From Candidatus Bathyarchaeota archaeon (GTDB lineage Archaea > Thermoproteota > Bathyarchaeia > Bathyarchaeales > Bathycorpusculaceae), in the NCBI GenBank assembly GCA_030589055.1, contig JAUUWK010000015.1, forward strand, positions 1-13,452: DNA of 13,452 bases, read 5' to 3'. Positions 1 to 6,906 of this stretch are shown here, piece by piece. Numbering within the stretch: the first letter of the stretch is position 1; the number at the start of each line of letters is the position of its first letter. The position numbers and the translations under genes are program-made. The notes beneath the pieces were generated by a model. That model did not search any database. It was not told where the DNA came from and was given only the letters and a program-made list of their open reading frames with translations.

Positions 1-1949
1 CCGATTCTGATTTTAGAGAGCTTTTCCTTTGACCATACTTGTCCGAAGCAGAAGTTTTGTGCTTGATTTTGAAAGCATACCCACGATTCCTTGTAATCTT
101 CAGGGTCTGTTGGGAGGTCTGACTCTGAGACTGGAAACCCAATCATTTCGTGCTCCATAATCTCTTCCAATGGAACAATCATTTTGTAATGAATGTTCTC
201 TAGCCATCCTCTTCCAAAGATCCGTACTTTCAGCTTGTAGGTTACCTCTGGATTCATGTTGACGATTTTAATCTGTTCTTTGATAATTGAGGTTCCGGTG
301 TAAAAAGTTAGTATTCTCATCACTTTGACGCCTGGCTTGTCTGGATGCATGCCTGAAAGAACTAGTTCTAGGCTTTCTGGCTTCTTAAGGATTTCACAAT
401 TGTAGTTGATAGGTTTAACGAAGCCGAAGGGCGGTCCAACTCCGAATCTTCCTCGACGCCAGATCTTTTGAGGCCCATACAGTGCGTCTTTATAAGTGAT
501 CTCTAACACTCCCTCTCTGAGCACCACACATGCCATGAGATCTTCGTTTTCAACAAACACTGATCTTCCTTGTTTAGTATCCTCGACTGAAGCAACCGCA
601 CCTCCTGGACACAGACATTTGACGTAGGTTATTTCAGTCTTGGTCTTAACATCAGCTCCATTGACTTTTCCTCTGGCAGACAATTTCAACGGAATGAGAG
701 ATGTCGGTTGATCATCCGGAACTTTTATTTCGATTTTGAAGCCTGAGTGGCTTTTCGGTGGGATTTCCGTTGGAATGGCGGTTTTTTTGAGGGAGAGTTT
801 GTCGAGTTCGTCAATGATGAAGATGTTTCCAGCGAAGCGTTCTTTCGAATTGTTGAATACATTGAATTGAATTGTTCCGGCTGTCCCAGGCACAACGGCT
901 ACGCTTTCCGGATAGGTTTTGAACTCAAGTAGGGGCAATATGCGCATTCCGATCTCAAGAGGAATCAGCTCGCCGTTGATTGTCAAATTGGCTTTGATGG
1001 CTTTCTGTTTTCGGCGGATGTCTGGAACCTCTGTTTCCGGGTCTACCATGAATTTTGCGTTCAGTTCGATAGAGGCTCCGTTCTTGATGCTGAAGGATTG
1101 TTGGGGGTGAGCAGTAAAGTTCAGACCCTCAAACCCAGACAAAAACACTGAACCTTGTACGTTGCTTTTTGTGTCGTTTCTGATCTCTATCGTGAGTTCT
1201 TGCTCCACCCCTGCAATTACTTTGTGATCTTTGAGTTTCGCAATGATCCTTAGGTGTTCGCCATCGAGGGTGCGTTCTATTCCCAATATGCCTCGACCGT
1301 ACTTGTCCACCCATACTTTAAGGTGATCTTCATCTTCAGAGAATTCGTATGGAAACACTTCCATCTCTTCTAGCTGGAACTTGTCAGGGACGAGGTCCAA
1401 CTTTCTTTTTTGCGATAGATACCAATCATGCTTTTTGAAGAATTCTTTTGCGATTGGGAAGGTTATGATTCCAGGGATATAGTCTTGCATTCCTACGCTT
1501 GTTTCTGGAACCCAAAACAGCCCGCATTTTTTGTATAAAGGTACTGCTCGCATGTTGCCCGCCCAAGTGTCGAGGTCTACGCGTCTCAAGTTGTTTTCAG
1601 TTGCGATTTGAAGCGATTTGAGGATGAGGGCTTTTCCATGTCCTTTGCCAAGATAATCTGGATGAACCCCCAGCAAGCCTATGTAGGCAGCTTCCGCATC
1701 TTCCCAATGTGGATGAAGAGTGCAGATTCCTGTGAATTTACCGTTGTGGGTTGAAATCAAGATGCAGATGTTTTTGACAGCTACTGGAAAGGAATCGAGT
1801 ATTCTTTCCGCTGTGTACGGGACTCCTCCAGTGAAGCCTCCCGGCCAAAGTCCCTCTCTGTCAAATGAGTTAAACAGCTCCGCTAGTTTTGAAGCGTCTT
1901 CCTTTTGAAACTCAACGATTGTAGGCGCATATTTCTCCCGTTTACTCAT
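1..1949 (-). CDS. GNAT N-acetyltransferase fused to a long beta-rich C-terminal region (partial, C-terminus beyond the window edge)
   Basis: The frame is open for 649 codons from ATG at 1949 to the window edge, with no stop. Residues about 11-150 form a GNAT fold: the acetyl-CoA-binding turn is L-G-K-G-H-G-K at residues 100-106, after the strand L-L-G-V-H-P, and the C-terminal signature A-V-P-L-Y-K-K-C-G-L is at 135-144. This predicts acetyl transfer from acetyl-CoA to an unknown amine. After a linker come two stretches that read like immunoglobulin-type beta-sandwiches (about 246-305 and 345-430), then a further beta-rich region (about 440-649) I cannot name. No signal peptide or membrane segment is visible, so it is probably cytoplasmic. 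An in-frame TGA lies 21 bases upstream and ATG 1949 is the first start after it. A GGAG lies 11 bases upstream, rather far for a ribosome binding site. The gene is divergent from leuS. GNAT assignment is strong; substrate and C-terminal function are unknown. Confidence 0.85.
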   Translation of the reverse strand, partial: MSKREKYAPTIVEFQKEDASKLAELFNSFDREGLWPGGFTGGVPYTAERILDSFPVAVKNICILISTHNGKFTGICTLHPHWEDAEAAYIGLLGVHPDYLGKGHGKALILKSLQIATENNLRRVDLDTWAGNMRAVPLYKKCGLFWVPETSVGMQDYIPGIITFPIAKEFFKKHDWYLSQKRKLDLVPDKFQLEEMEVFPYEFSEDEDHLKVWVDKYGRGILGIERTLDGEHLRIIAKLKDHKVIAGVEQELTIEIRNDTKSNVQGSVFLSGFEGLNFTAHPQQSFSIKNGASIELNAKFMVDPETEVPDIRRKQKAIKANLTINGELIPLEIGMRILPLLEFKTYPESVAVVPGTAGTIQFNVFNNSKERFAGNIFIIDELDKLSLKKTAIPTEIPPKSHSGFKIEIKVPDDQPTSLIPLKLSARGKVNGADVKTKTEITYVKCLCPGGAVASVEDTKQGRSVFVENEDLMACVVLREGVLEITYKDALYGPQKIWRRGRFGVGPPFGFVKPINYNCEILKKPESLELVLSGMHPDKPGVKVMRILTFYTGTSIIKEQIKIVNMNPEVTYKLKVRIFGRGWLENIHYKMIVPLEEIMEHEMIGFPVSESDLPTDPEDYKESWVCFQNQAQNFCFGQVWSKEKLSKIRI

Positions 1950-2457
1950 TCTTGGAGGTTCTCCATATCATCTGGTGAATATCATTCTCTCCGAATAGAC
2001 ACTAACGATACACTTAAGCCTTTCATTCAATCGCTAAGATGCCAAGAAAATATCGGCAAAAAACGGAGCTCAGTCAAAACCTTCAAAAAACACTCGCGCA
2101 CAATATCTCACGCAAAACCCTATTTTTTTATTTTTTCTAGTTTCCTCTTCTGTAAATAGTTACTTACCATGAGGATTCAGTTAGAACAACGATGTAGTCA
2201 GTATACAATGCTTCCTTGTTAGCCATTTCTTTTTTTGCTTTAAAAATCTCATTTTTAACCTCTCTAGATTAACTCAATTAATCAACATCTAAGAACTTTG
2301 CTTGATCTTTCTGTTCTGAAGACTGCAGTTAGAAATCGGAGTAAAGAATTAAAGCAGGTTCTGCATAACTACTTTACGGTGTAAAACATGAGGGACTACG
2401 TTCTCAACCAATAAAAACAAAACATTTAATAGCCCTCAAATCAGTTCAGAAATCTCC
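1950..2457. other. 508-nt AT-rich intergenic gap between divergent genes
   Basis: This gap separates the GNAT gene (leftward) from leuS (rightward). It is rich in A and T runs and contains many stops in all frames. It must hold both promoters: leuS has a convincing TATA box at its right end; for the GNAT gene only a weak candidate, CTTAAG near 2013-2018 on the minus strand, is visible. An 11-bp perfect inverted repeat, GGAG-GTT-CTCC (1954-1964), sits just before the GNAT start. I found no tRNA, convincing C/D-box guide RNA or supported protein gene here. Confidence 0.5.
2417..2431 (+). promoter_or_regulatory. leuS promoter (BRE-like and TATA box)
   Basis: The sequence CAAAACATTTAATAG has an A-rich BRE-like part followed by a TATA element centred near 2427. 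Transcription would begin about 25 bases downstream, near 2452, only a few bases before ATG 2458. No Shine-Dalgarno sequence precedes that ATG, so the transcript is probably leaderless or nearly so. Confidence 0.55.
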
Positions 2458-5340
2458 ATGAAGTTTTTTAGAAGAATCGAAGAAAAATGGCAAAAAGTAT
2501 GGGAAAAAGCAAGGATTTTCGAGGCAGACCCAGACCCAGATAAAAAAAAGTTCTTCGTCACTTTTCCGTACCCATACATTAACGGACCACTCCATGTTGG
2601 CCACGCATTCACAGCCTCACGGGTAGATGCATATGCACGATTCAGACGAATGCAAGGTCACAACGTATTGTTTCCGTGGGCGTGGCACTGGACAGGCCAG
2701 CCGCTATTAGGAGCAAGCCAACGCGTTGCAAAAGGCGACGAAACATTCACAAGAGTTTTAAGAGAAGTGGATGGCGTTCCAGAAGAGGAACTCAAGAAAT
2801 TTGTTGACCCAATTTATATGGCAACATACTACACAAACGAAAGCAGAATTGCCGCAAAGCGAATAGGCTTCTCAGTTGACTGGAGAAGAGAATTCAACAC
2901 AACAATGCCAGCCTTCCAGAAATTTATTAAATGGCAATATGAAAACCTAAAAGCTAAAGGATACGTCATAAGAGGAACGCATCCGGTCGTATGGTGTCCT
3001 AAATGCAAAAGCCCAACGGGAGACCATGACCGCCAAGAAGGTGTAGGTGTCGCACCAGAAGAATATACGCTGATAAAATTCAAACTGGACGAGGAAACCT
3101 ATCTACCAGCAGCCACACTTCGACCGGAAACAATCTACGGAGTAACAAACATTTGGATACATCCAGACGCAACCTATATAGAAACAAAAGTGGACAATGA
3201 AAAATGGATAATAAGCGAAAAGGCAGCTGAAAAACTGAAAGAACAAGCAAGAAACGTGAAATTAAAACGGAAACTAAAAGGAAGAGAACTTGCAGGAAAA
3301 AGCTTTGAAAACCCCGTAACCAGAGAAAGGCTACTCATTTTGCCGGGATGGTTCGTTGACCCGGCACATGCCACAGGCATAGTTTACAGCGTTCCAGCCC
3401 ACGCACCCTACGACTGGCTAGCGTTAAAGGACCTGAAAGAGAACCCAGAAACCCTGCGCGAGTTCGGTATAAACCCAGAAACTGTGAAGAAGATAAAGCC
3501 GATTTGCATGATTAGAGTCGAAGGTTTCGATGAATATCCAGCCATCGAAATCGTGGAACAATTGAAAGTGAAAGATCAACACGATCCAAAAGCTGAAGAA
3601 GCAACAAAAATCCTTTACAAGAAAGAGTTCCACAGCGGAGTCTTGAAAGAGAACTGCATGGAATACGCTGGAAAGATGGTTCGAGAAGTTAAAGAAACTT
3701 TGATAGAAGATTTTGTAAAACGTGGAATTGCCGATTCCATGTATGACTTGCCACAGCCGGTTGTTTGCCGATGCTTAACTCCATGCATAGTCAAAGTATT
3801 GCAAGATCAATGGTTCCTAAAGTATTCAGACCTGGAATGGAAGGAAAAAGCGAAGGAAGCATTAAGCAAAATGAAAATTTATCCGGAAACAGCAAACCAA
3901 TGGTTCTTAACGGTGATTGACTGGCTTAAAGAGTGGGCGTGCGCAAGAAGAACAGGGCTTGGAACACCCATACCATGGGGCACAGGCTGGATAATCGAAA
4001 CCCTAAGCGACTCCACAATCTACATGGCGTTCTACACAATAAACAAGCACATAAGACAATATAACATAAAACCTGAAATGCTAACAAGAGAAGTGTTCAA
4101 CTACATTTTCTATGAAATGGGAAACATAAAAGAAGTGTCCTCACAATCAGGAATAAACACTGAAATACTGGAAGAAATGCGGAGAGAATTCTTGTATTGG
4201 TATCCCGTGGACCTAAGGGTTTCAGCCAAAGAACTTGTTCCAAATCACCTGACATTTTTCATATTCCAACACACAGCACTGTTTCCACCAGAACATTGGC
4301 CAAAAGCCATCGGAGTAAACGGTATGCTAATGATCGAAGGAAAACAGATGCACAAGTCAAAGGGAAACTTCGTACCAGCTAAGAAAGCCGTTGAAGACTA
4401 TGGTGCAGACGCTACAAGATGCGCACTGATGTTAGGTGCAGAAGGCATGGATGACCCAGACTGGAGAACCGAAAATGTTCGAGACATGAGAAACAAACTT
4501 GAATCATATTATAGCTACACAAAAACCATAATTGAAAATGCAGAATGTGAAGAAAATGGACATTTAGAAAAATGGTTAATGAGCACACTGCAGCATCGCA
4601 TAACCGAAGTGACAGAAAACCTTGAAGAAATGAAAACAAGAACAGCCCTAGAAATAGCCCTATTCGAAATTTGGAACGACTTCCGCTGGTACATAAACAG
4701 AAAAAAAAGTGCAAACACAAAAATCCTAAAAGAAGCCTTGAAAACATGGCTAAAACTACTTGCGCCATTTGCACCACATATATGCGAAGAACTATGGGAA
4801 GAAACAAAAGAGAAATCTTTCATCTCGCTTACAAAATGGCCACAAGCAAAAGAAGAAATCATGAACGTACAAGCAGAGGAAAAGGAGAACCTGATAAAAG
4901 AAATCATTGAAGACACGCTGAACATCCTAAAAGCAACAAAAATCACCCCGCAAAAAATATACTACTACACGGCCTCTCCATGGAAATGGAAAGTCTACAT
5001 GAAGGTATTGGAGAAATCAAAGCACGGAGAAGTAAAGCTGAACGAACTCATGAGAGGATTAGCCGCAGAAGAGGACTTGAAGGGGAAACTCAAGGAAGTC
5101 GCAAAGTTCGCTTCAAAAGTAGTACAGGAAACGGGCAAAGTACCTGAAAAAAGAAGAGTAAACCTGCTAAGAATTGGGACGTTAAAGGAAAAAGAGGTAA
5201 TTGAGGCTGCAAAGGACTTTCTTGCAGATAGGTTTAGGGCACGCATCATAGTTTATGGAGATGATGAAAAGAAACGCTATGACCCGAAACGTAGAGCTAT
5301 GCTGTCTATGCCATGCCGACCAGCAATTTACATCGAGTAA
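2458..5340 (+). CDS. leuS: leucyl-tRNA synthetase, archaeal type (LeuRS)
   Basis: This class I synthetase charges tRNA-Leu with leucine in the cytoplasm. At 960 residues it has the length of archaeal LeuRS. The HIGH motif is H-V-G-H at 46-49 in P-Y-I-N-G-P-L-H-V-G-H. A zinc-type pair C180-P-K-C183 is followed by D-H-D. The CP1 editing domain (about 190-410) shows the threonine-rich T-L-R-P-E-T near 220-225 and the A-H-A-P-Y-D segment ending at D319, matching the conserved aspartate that anchors mischarged amino acids for hydrolysis. The KMSKS loop reads Q-M-H-K-S-K-G-N (630-637), differing from the consensus at its first and third positions. The anticodon-binding helical domain and archaeal C-terminal extension fill about 650-960. 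The gene stands alone, with a TATA box just upstream and no Shine-Dalgarno site. It ends 7 bases from the convergent unknown gene. Its codons favour A and C endings, unlike hisS. Confidence 0.97.
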   Translation: MKFFRRIEEKWQKVWEKARIFEADPDPDKKKFFVTFPYPYINGPLHVGHAFTASRVDAYARFRRMQGHNVLFPWAWHWTGQPLLGASQRVAKGDETFTRVLREVDGVPEEELKKFVDPIYMATYYTNESRIAAKRIGFSVDWRREFNTTMPAFQKFIKWQYENLKAKGYVIRGTHPVVWCPKCKSPTGDHDRQEGVGVAPEEYTLIKFKLDEETYLPAATLRPETIYGVTNIWIHPDATYIETKVDNEKWIISEKAAEKLKEQARNVKLKRKLKGRELAGKSFENPVTRERLLILPGWFVDPAHATGIVYSVPAHAPYDWLALKDLKENPETLREFGINPETVKKIKPICMIRVEGFDEYPAIEIVEQLKVKDQHDPKAEEATKILYKKEFHSGVLKENCMEYAGKMVREVKETLIEDFVKRGIADSMYDLPQPVVCRCLTPCIVKVLQDQWFLKYSDLEWKEKAKEALSKMKIYPETANQWFLTVIDWLKEWACARRTGLGTPIPWGTGWIIETLSDSTIYMAFYTINKHIRQYNIKPEMLTREVFNYIFYEMGNIKEVSSQSGINTEILEEMRREFLYWYPVDLRVSAKELVPNHLTFFIFQHTALFPPEHWPKAIGVNGMLMIEGKQMHKSKGNFVPAKKAVEDYGADATRCALMLGAEGMDDPDWRTENVRDMRNKLESYYSYTKTIIENAECEENGHLEKWLMSTLQHRITEVTENLEEMKTRTALEIALFEIWNDFRWYINRKKSANTKILKEALKTWLKLLAPFAPHICEELWEETKEKSFISLTKWPQAKEEIMNVQAEEKENLIKEIIEDTLNILKATKITPQKIYYYTASPWKWKVYMKVLEKSKHGEVKLNELMRGLAAEEDLKGKLKEVAKFASKVVQETGKVPEKRRVNLLRIGTLKEKEVIEAAKDFLADRFRARIIVYGDDEKKRYDPKRRAMLSMPCRPAIYIE

Positions 5341-5347
5341 GAAGGTG

Positions 5348-5731
5348 TCAGACAAACCCATGCATTGACTTCAAGGTGTGAGTATTAACCTTAATATGAT
5401 AGTTTTTCCGACCACGACTGGTTGTTGTAACATAGAAATCATCTTCTTTACGAAGTTTGCTTCCATACATGAGAGCTAAAATCGTACGACAAATATTCAC
5501 AGTCGTTAATTTATTACTTTTAACTTTCTTTTCAATTTCCTCTTGCAAAATTCTGGGATTAATGGTGTATATCGTCTCAAAACCGCGTCCCGCTTTCTTA
5601 TAACGTATTTCCATATCTTTCAAAATGTGCTGGACAATATCATAGTAGGGTGCTTTACGATATTTTATAAGGTATATGTAGTTCACTATAGGGATGGGAA
5701 TATCACCCACTCTAATCTCGGACGTTGCCAT
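5348..5731 (-). CDS. conserved-looking hypothetical protein, 127 residues, basic
   Basis: I do not recognise this protein. The frame extends upstream to 5830, but ATG 5731 is the likely start because GGAGG lies 5 bases before it and a TATA box sits suitably upstream; the extension would run through that promoter. The 127 residues are rich in Lys, Arg, Ile and Tyr, with no Cys pair, signal peptide or membrane helix. Residues about 25-60 and 60-90 look helical. The C-terminal part (about 95-127) alternates beta-type and basic residues (T-T-T-S-R-G-R-K-N-Y-H-I-K-V), which would suit a small winged-helix or other nucleic-acid-binding protein, but that is only inference. It is convergent with leuS and divergent from tRNA-Arg. 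Coding status is supported by the ribosome site and promoter; function is unknown. Confidence 0.72.
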   Translation of the reverse strand: MATSEIRVGDIPIPIVNYIYLIKYRKAPYYDIVQHILKDMEIRYKKAGRGFETIYTINPRILQEEIEKKVKSNKLTTVNICRTILALMYGSKLRKEDDFYVTTTSRGRKNYHIKVNTHTLKSMHGFV

Positions 5732-5736
5732 CCCCT

Positions 5737-5772
5737 CCTCCAAATATAATATAAACAATAAAGTCTTAAAAA
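5737..5772 (-). promoter_or_regulatory. promoter and strong ribosome binding site of the 127-residue protein
   Basis: On the minus strand AAACTTTTTAAG (TATA centre near 5768) predicts a transcription start near 5743. GGAGG at 5741-5737 then lies at the very start of the message, 5 bases before ATG 5731. This pairing decides the start codon against the longer frame beginning at 5830. Confidence 0.5.
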
Positions 5773-5834
5773 GTTTAGGGAGAAATGTTCCATAAAAATA
5801 TTCCACAATCCATAATTCAAACATCAACACATAG

Positions 5835-5844
5835 CACTATATTC
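5835..5844 (+). promoter_or_regulatory. candidate TATA box of tRNA-Arg
   Basis: CACTATATTC is centred near 5840, so transcription would start near 5865, three bases before the mature 5' end at 5868. A second AT-rich run, TTTTATATGG at 5850-5859, is too close to the tRNA to position a start correctly. Confidence 0.45.
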
Positions 5845-5867
5845 AACAATTTTATATGGAATTCCAC

Positions 5868-5960
5868 GGGTCCGTGGCGCAGCCTGGATAGTATAGTCCC
5901 AGAAAGCGCGTCGGCCTTCTAAGCCGAAGATCCGGGGTTCAAATCCCCGCGGACCCGCCA
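5868..5960 (+). tRNA. tRNA-Arg(UCU) with a 15-nt D-loop intron and encoded CCA
   Basis: All four arms pair. The acceptor is GGGTCCG (5868-5874) with CGGACCC (5950-5956), then discriminator G and encoded CCA (5958-5960). The D stem is GCGC (5877-5880) with GCGC (5906-5909). The anticodon stem is TCGGC/GCCGA around loop CTTCTAA, giving anticodon TCT (5918-5920), which reads AGA and AGG. The variable loop is AGATC, and the T arm is CGGGG-TTCAAAT-CCCCG. The D-loop is 15 bases too long; removing 5890-5904 restores a standard loop (AGCCTGGATA). Amino acid identity is certain from the anticodon. The insertion is described as a separate feature. Confidence 0.95.
5890..5904 (+). other. 15-nt non-canonical tRNA intron in the D-loop (between positions 20a and 21)
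   Basis: CTGG (5884-5887) in the exon pairs perfectly with CCAG (5899-5902), giving a 4-bp central helix. Each strand is followed by exactly three unpaired bases: ATA (5888-5890) and AAA (5903-5905). Cutting each bulge after its second base, as archaeal splicing endonuclease does, removes 15 bases and leaves ...GGAT-A-GCGC..., the standard archaeal tRNA-Arg D-loop and intact D stem. The inner part (5891-5898) is only an 8-nt loop closed at best by one G-C pair, so this is a relaxed bulge-helix-loop form. Boundaries shifted by one base (5891-5905) give the same mature RNA; the bulge rule favours the stated ones. Confidence 0.8.
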
Positions 5961-5964
5961 CTCA

Positions 5965-5981
5965 TGTTCGATTTGCGAACA
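5965..5981. repeat. 17-bp perfect inverted repeat between tRNA-Arg and the gfcR-like TATA box
   Basis: TGTTCG (5965-5970) and CGAACA (5976-5981) are perfect inverted copies around the spacer ATTTG. The repeat starts 4 bases after the tRNA CCA and ends 4 bases before the TATA element of the next gene. It could be an operator for a dimeric regulator, possibly the product of the downstream gene, or a hairpin helping to end tRNA transcription. Confidence 0.5.
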
Positions 5982-5995
5982 GAAATTTTATATTA
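5982..5995 (+). promoter_or_regulatory. TATA box of the gfcR-like gene
   Basis: GAAA followed by TTTTATATT (5986-5994) resembles BRE plus TATA. It predicts a start near 6015 and a leader of about 45 bases, ending in a weak ribosome site AGGGA (6048-6052), 7 bases before ATG 6060. Confidence 0.5.
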
Positions 5996-6059
5996 GTAAT
6001 GCAATAATAAATGGTGAACACTTCATTGTTTAACTTATCGATGTGTAAGGGATAGCGTT

Positions 6060-6794
6060 ATGAGCACACACGCAGAAGAACTGAAACTTCGTCTAATGAC
6101 CATAGAGTTGCTTAGAACTGCAAAGTATAAAAGAAACATTACTTACCGTGAGTTGTCCTCTAAGACTGGGTTGCCAGTAACTGTTTTAAGTAGATACGCA
6201 AAAGGACATGTCTTGCCAAATACTGCAAGGGCGAAGCAACTTTGGAAAGTGTTGACGAAAATTGTTGGTTTGGAAAGGGAGCTTCGAAGCAGGATAAAGT
6301 TTAATGAAGACGGATATTTCGACAACACTGAAATTATAGGCGACTTCAACATCCTTCAGCAGGCAGCCAACCATGCTCTTGCAAAATTCGCTGGAAAACG
6401 CGTCACAAAGGTTTTAACAGCAGCTGTGGATGGAATTCCGTTGGGTACTATGGTCGCTAACGCCCTAGGAGTTAACCTAGTAATAGCGAAAAAAAGCAAA
6501 GAAGTTGGGGTCAAAGTCTTTCTAGAAGAAACTTATGCGCTTAAGGATTCAGGCGTGACCATGACGCTCTACACTCCAAAAGACAACATCAAAAGAAGAG
6601 ACAGCGTCCTAATTGTGGATGACATGATTAAAACTGGTGAAACTCAAGCCGCATTGGTCAATTTGGTTCGTAAAGCGAAGGCTGAAATCTCAGGAGTTTT
6701 CTCCCTGATAGCTGTTGGAGACAAATGGAAGGATAAGCTCAAGTTCCGTGAAGGCTGCCCAGTAGAAGTTATAACGTATGTTAAAAGCCCATAA
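6060..6794 (+). CDS. gfcR: GfcR-like transcription regulator: helix-turn-helix plus PRPP-binding phosphoribosyltransferase domain
   Basis: The 244-residue protein has an N-terminal helix-turn-helix (about 15-60; Y-R-E-L-S-S-K-T-G-L-P-V-T-V-L-S-R-Y) and a type I phosphoribosyltransferase domain (about 90-240). The PRPP loop is V-L-I-V-D-D-M-I-K-T-G-E-T at 183-195, with the two acidic residues D187 and D188. This matches the archaeal family often labelled orotate-phosphoribosyltransferase-like. In haloarchaea GfcR regulates sugar-catabolism genes, with the PRTase domain thought to sense a ligand rather than catalyse. Here the targets are unknown. It is a single gene with its own TATA box. The palindrome 5965-5981, four bases before that box, is a candidate autoregulatory site. 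A weak AGGGA ribosome site supports ATG 6060. Domain assignment is firm; the GfcR symbol is by family resemblance. Confidence 0.85.
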   Translation: MSTHAEELKLRLMTIELLRTAKYKRNITYRELSSKTGLPVTVLSRYAKGHVLPNTARAKQLWKVLTKIVGLERELRSRIKFNEDGYFDNTEIIGDFNILQQAANHALAKFAGKRVTKVLTAAVDGIPLGTMVANALGVNLVIAKKSKEVGVKVFLEETYALKDSGVTMTLYTPKDNIKRRDSVLIVDDMIKTGETQAALVNLVRKAKAEISGVFSLIAVGDKWKDKLKFREGCPVEVITYVKSP

Positions 6795-6868
6795 GCGTAA
6801 TGTCAATTTTCAAATTAGAGAAGGAAAAAGGCTTCTTCTCGCAGAGCATCACTGAATCCATTACGCTT
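6793..6868. repeat. 76-bp nested inverted repeat after the gfcR-like gene
   Basis: Perfect 10-bp outer arms, AAGCGTAATG (6793-6802, overlapping the gfcR-like stop codon) and CATTACGCTT (6859-6868), enclose a perfect 6-bp inner pair GAGAAG (6818-6823) and CTTCTC (6835-6840). The RNA could fold into a two-level hairpin. It may be a 3' end structure, a small RNA or the remains of a small inverted-repeat element. There is no T-run directly after it. Confidence 0.5.
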
Positions 6869-6906
6869 TCTGCACTGTTATGCTGCCATCAATGTTTGGA
6901 TCGATT

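Noticed and set aside
1905..2159. 84-residue plus-strand frame across the start of the GNAT gene
   Set aside because: It is antisense to the GNAT gene at its start, low in complexity, and has no ribosome site or family match.
2168..2174. Possible C/D-box guide RNA with an AUGAGGA box C-like sequence in the leuS upstream gap
   Set aside because: Box C has a mismatch and no CUGA box lies at the needed spacing on that strand.
2181..2252. Minus-strand 23-codon frame with AGAGGT five to seven bases before its ATG
   Set aside because: Too short and lysine-rich from A-runs; no promoter or family resemblance supports it.
4412..4946. Two long minus-strand frames (131 and 143 residues) inside leuS
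   Set aside because: They are shadows of A-rich leuS codons, giving Phe/Ser-rich, low-complexity products.
5731..5960. Integrated element using tRNA-Arg as its attachment site
   Set aside because: No integrase gene and no repeated copy of the tRNA 3' end is found in the window; the unknown gene lies on the 5' side of the tRNA.
6011..6055. 14-codon open frame (MVNTSLFNLSMCKG) just upstream of the GfcR-like gene, a possible leader peptide
   Set aside because: Its ATG lies slightly before the transcription start predicted from the TATA box, it has no ribosome site, and no regulatory codons stand out.
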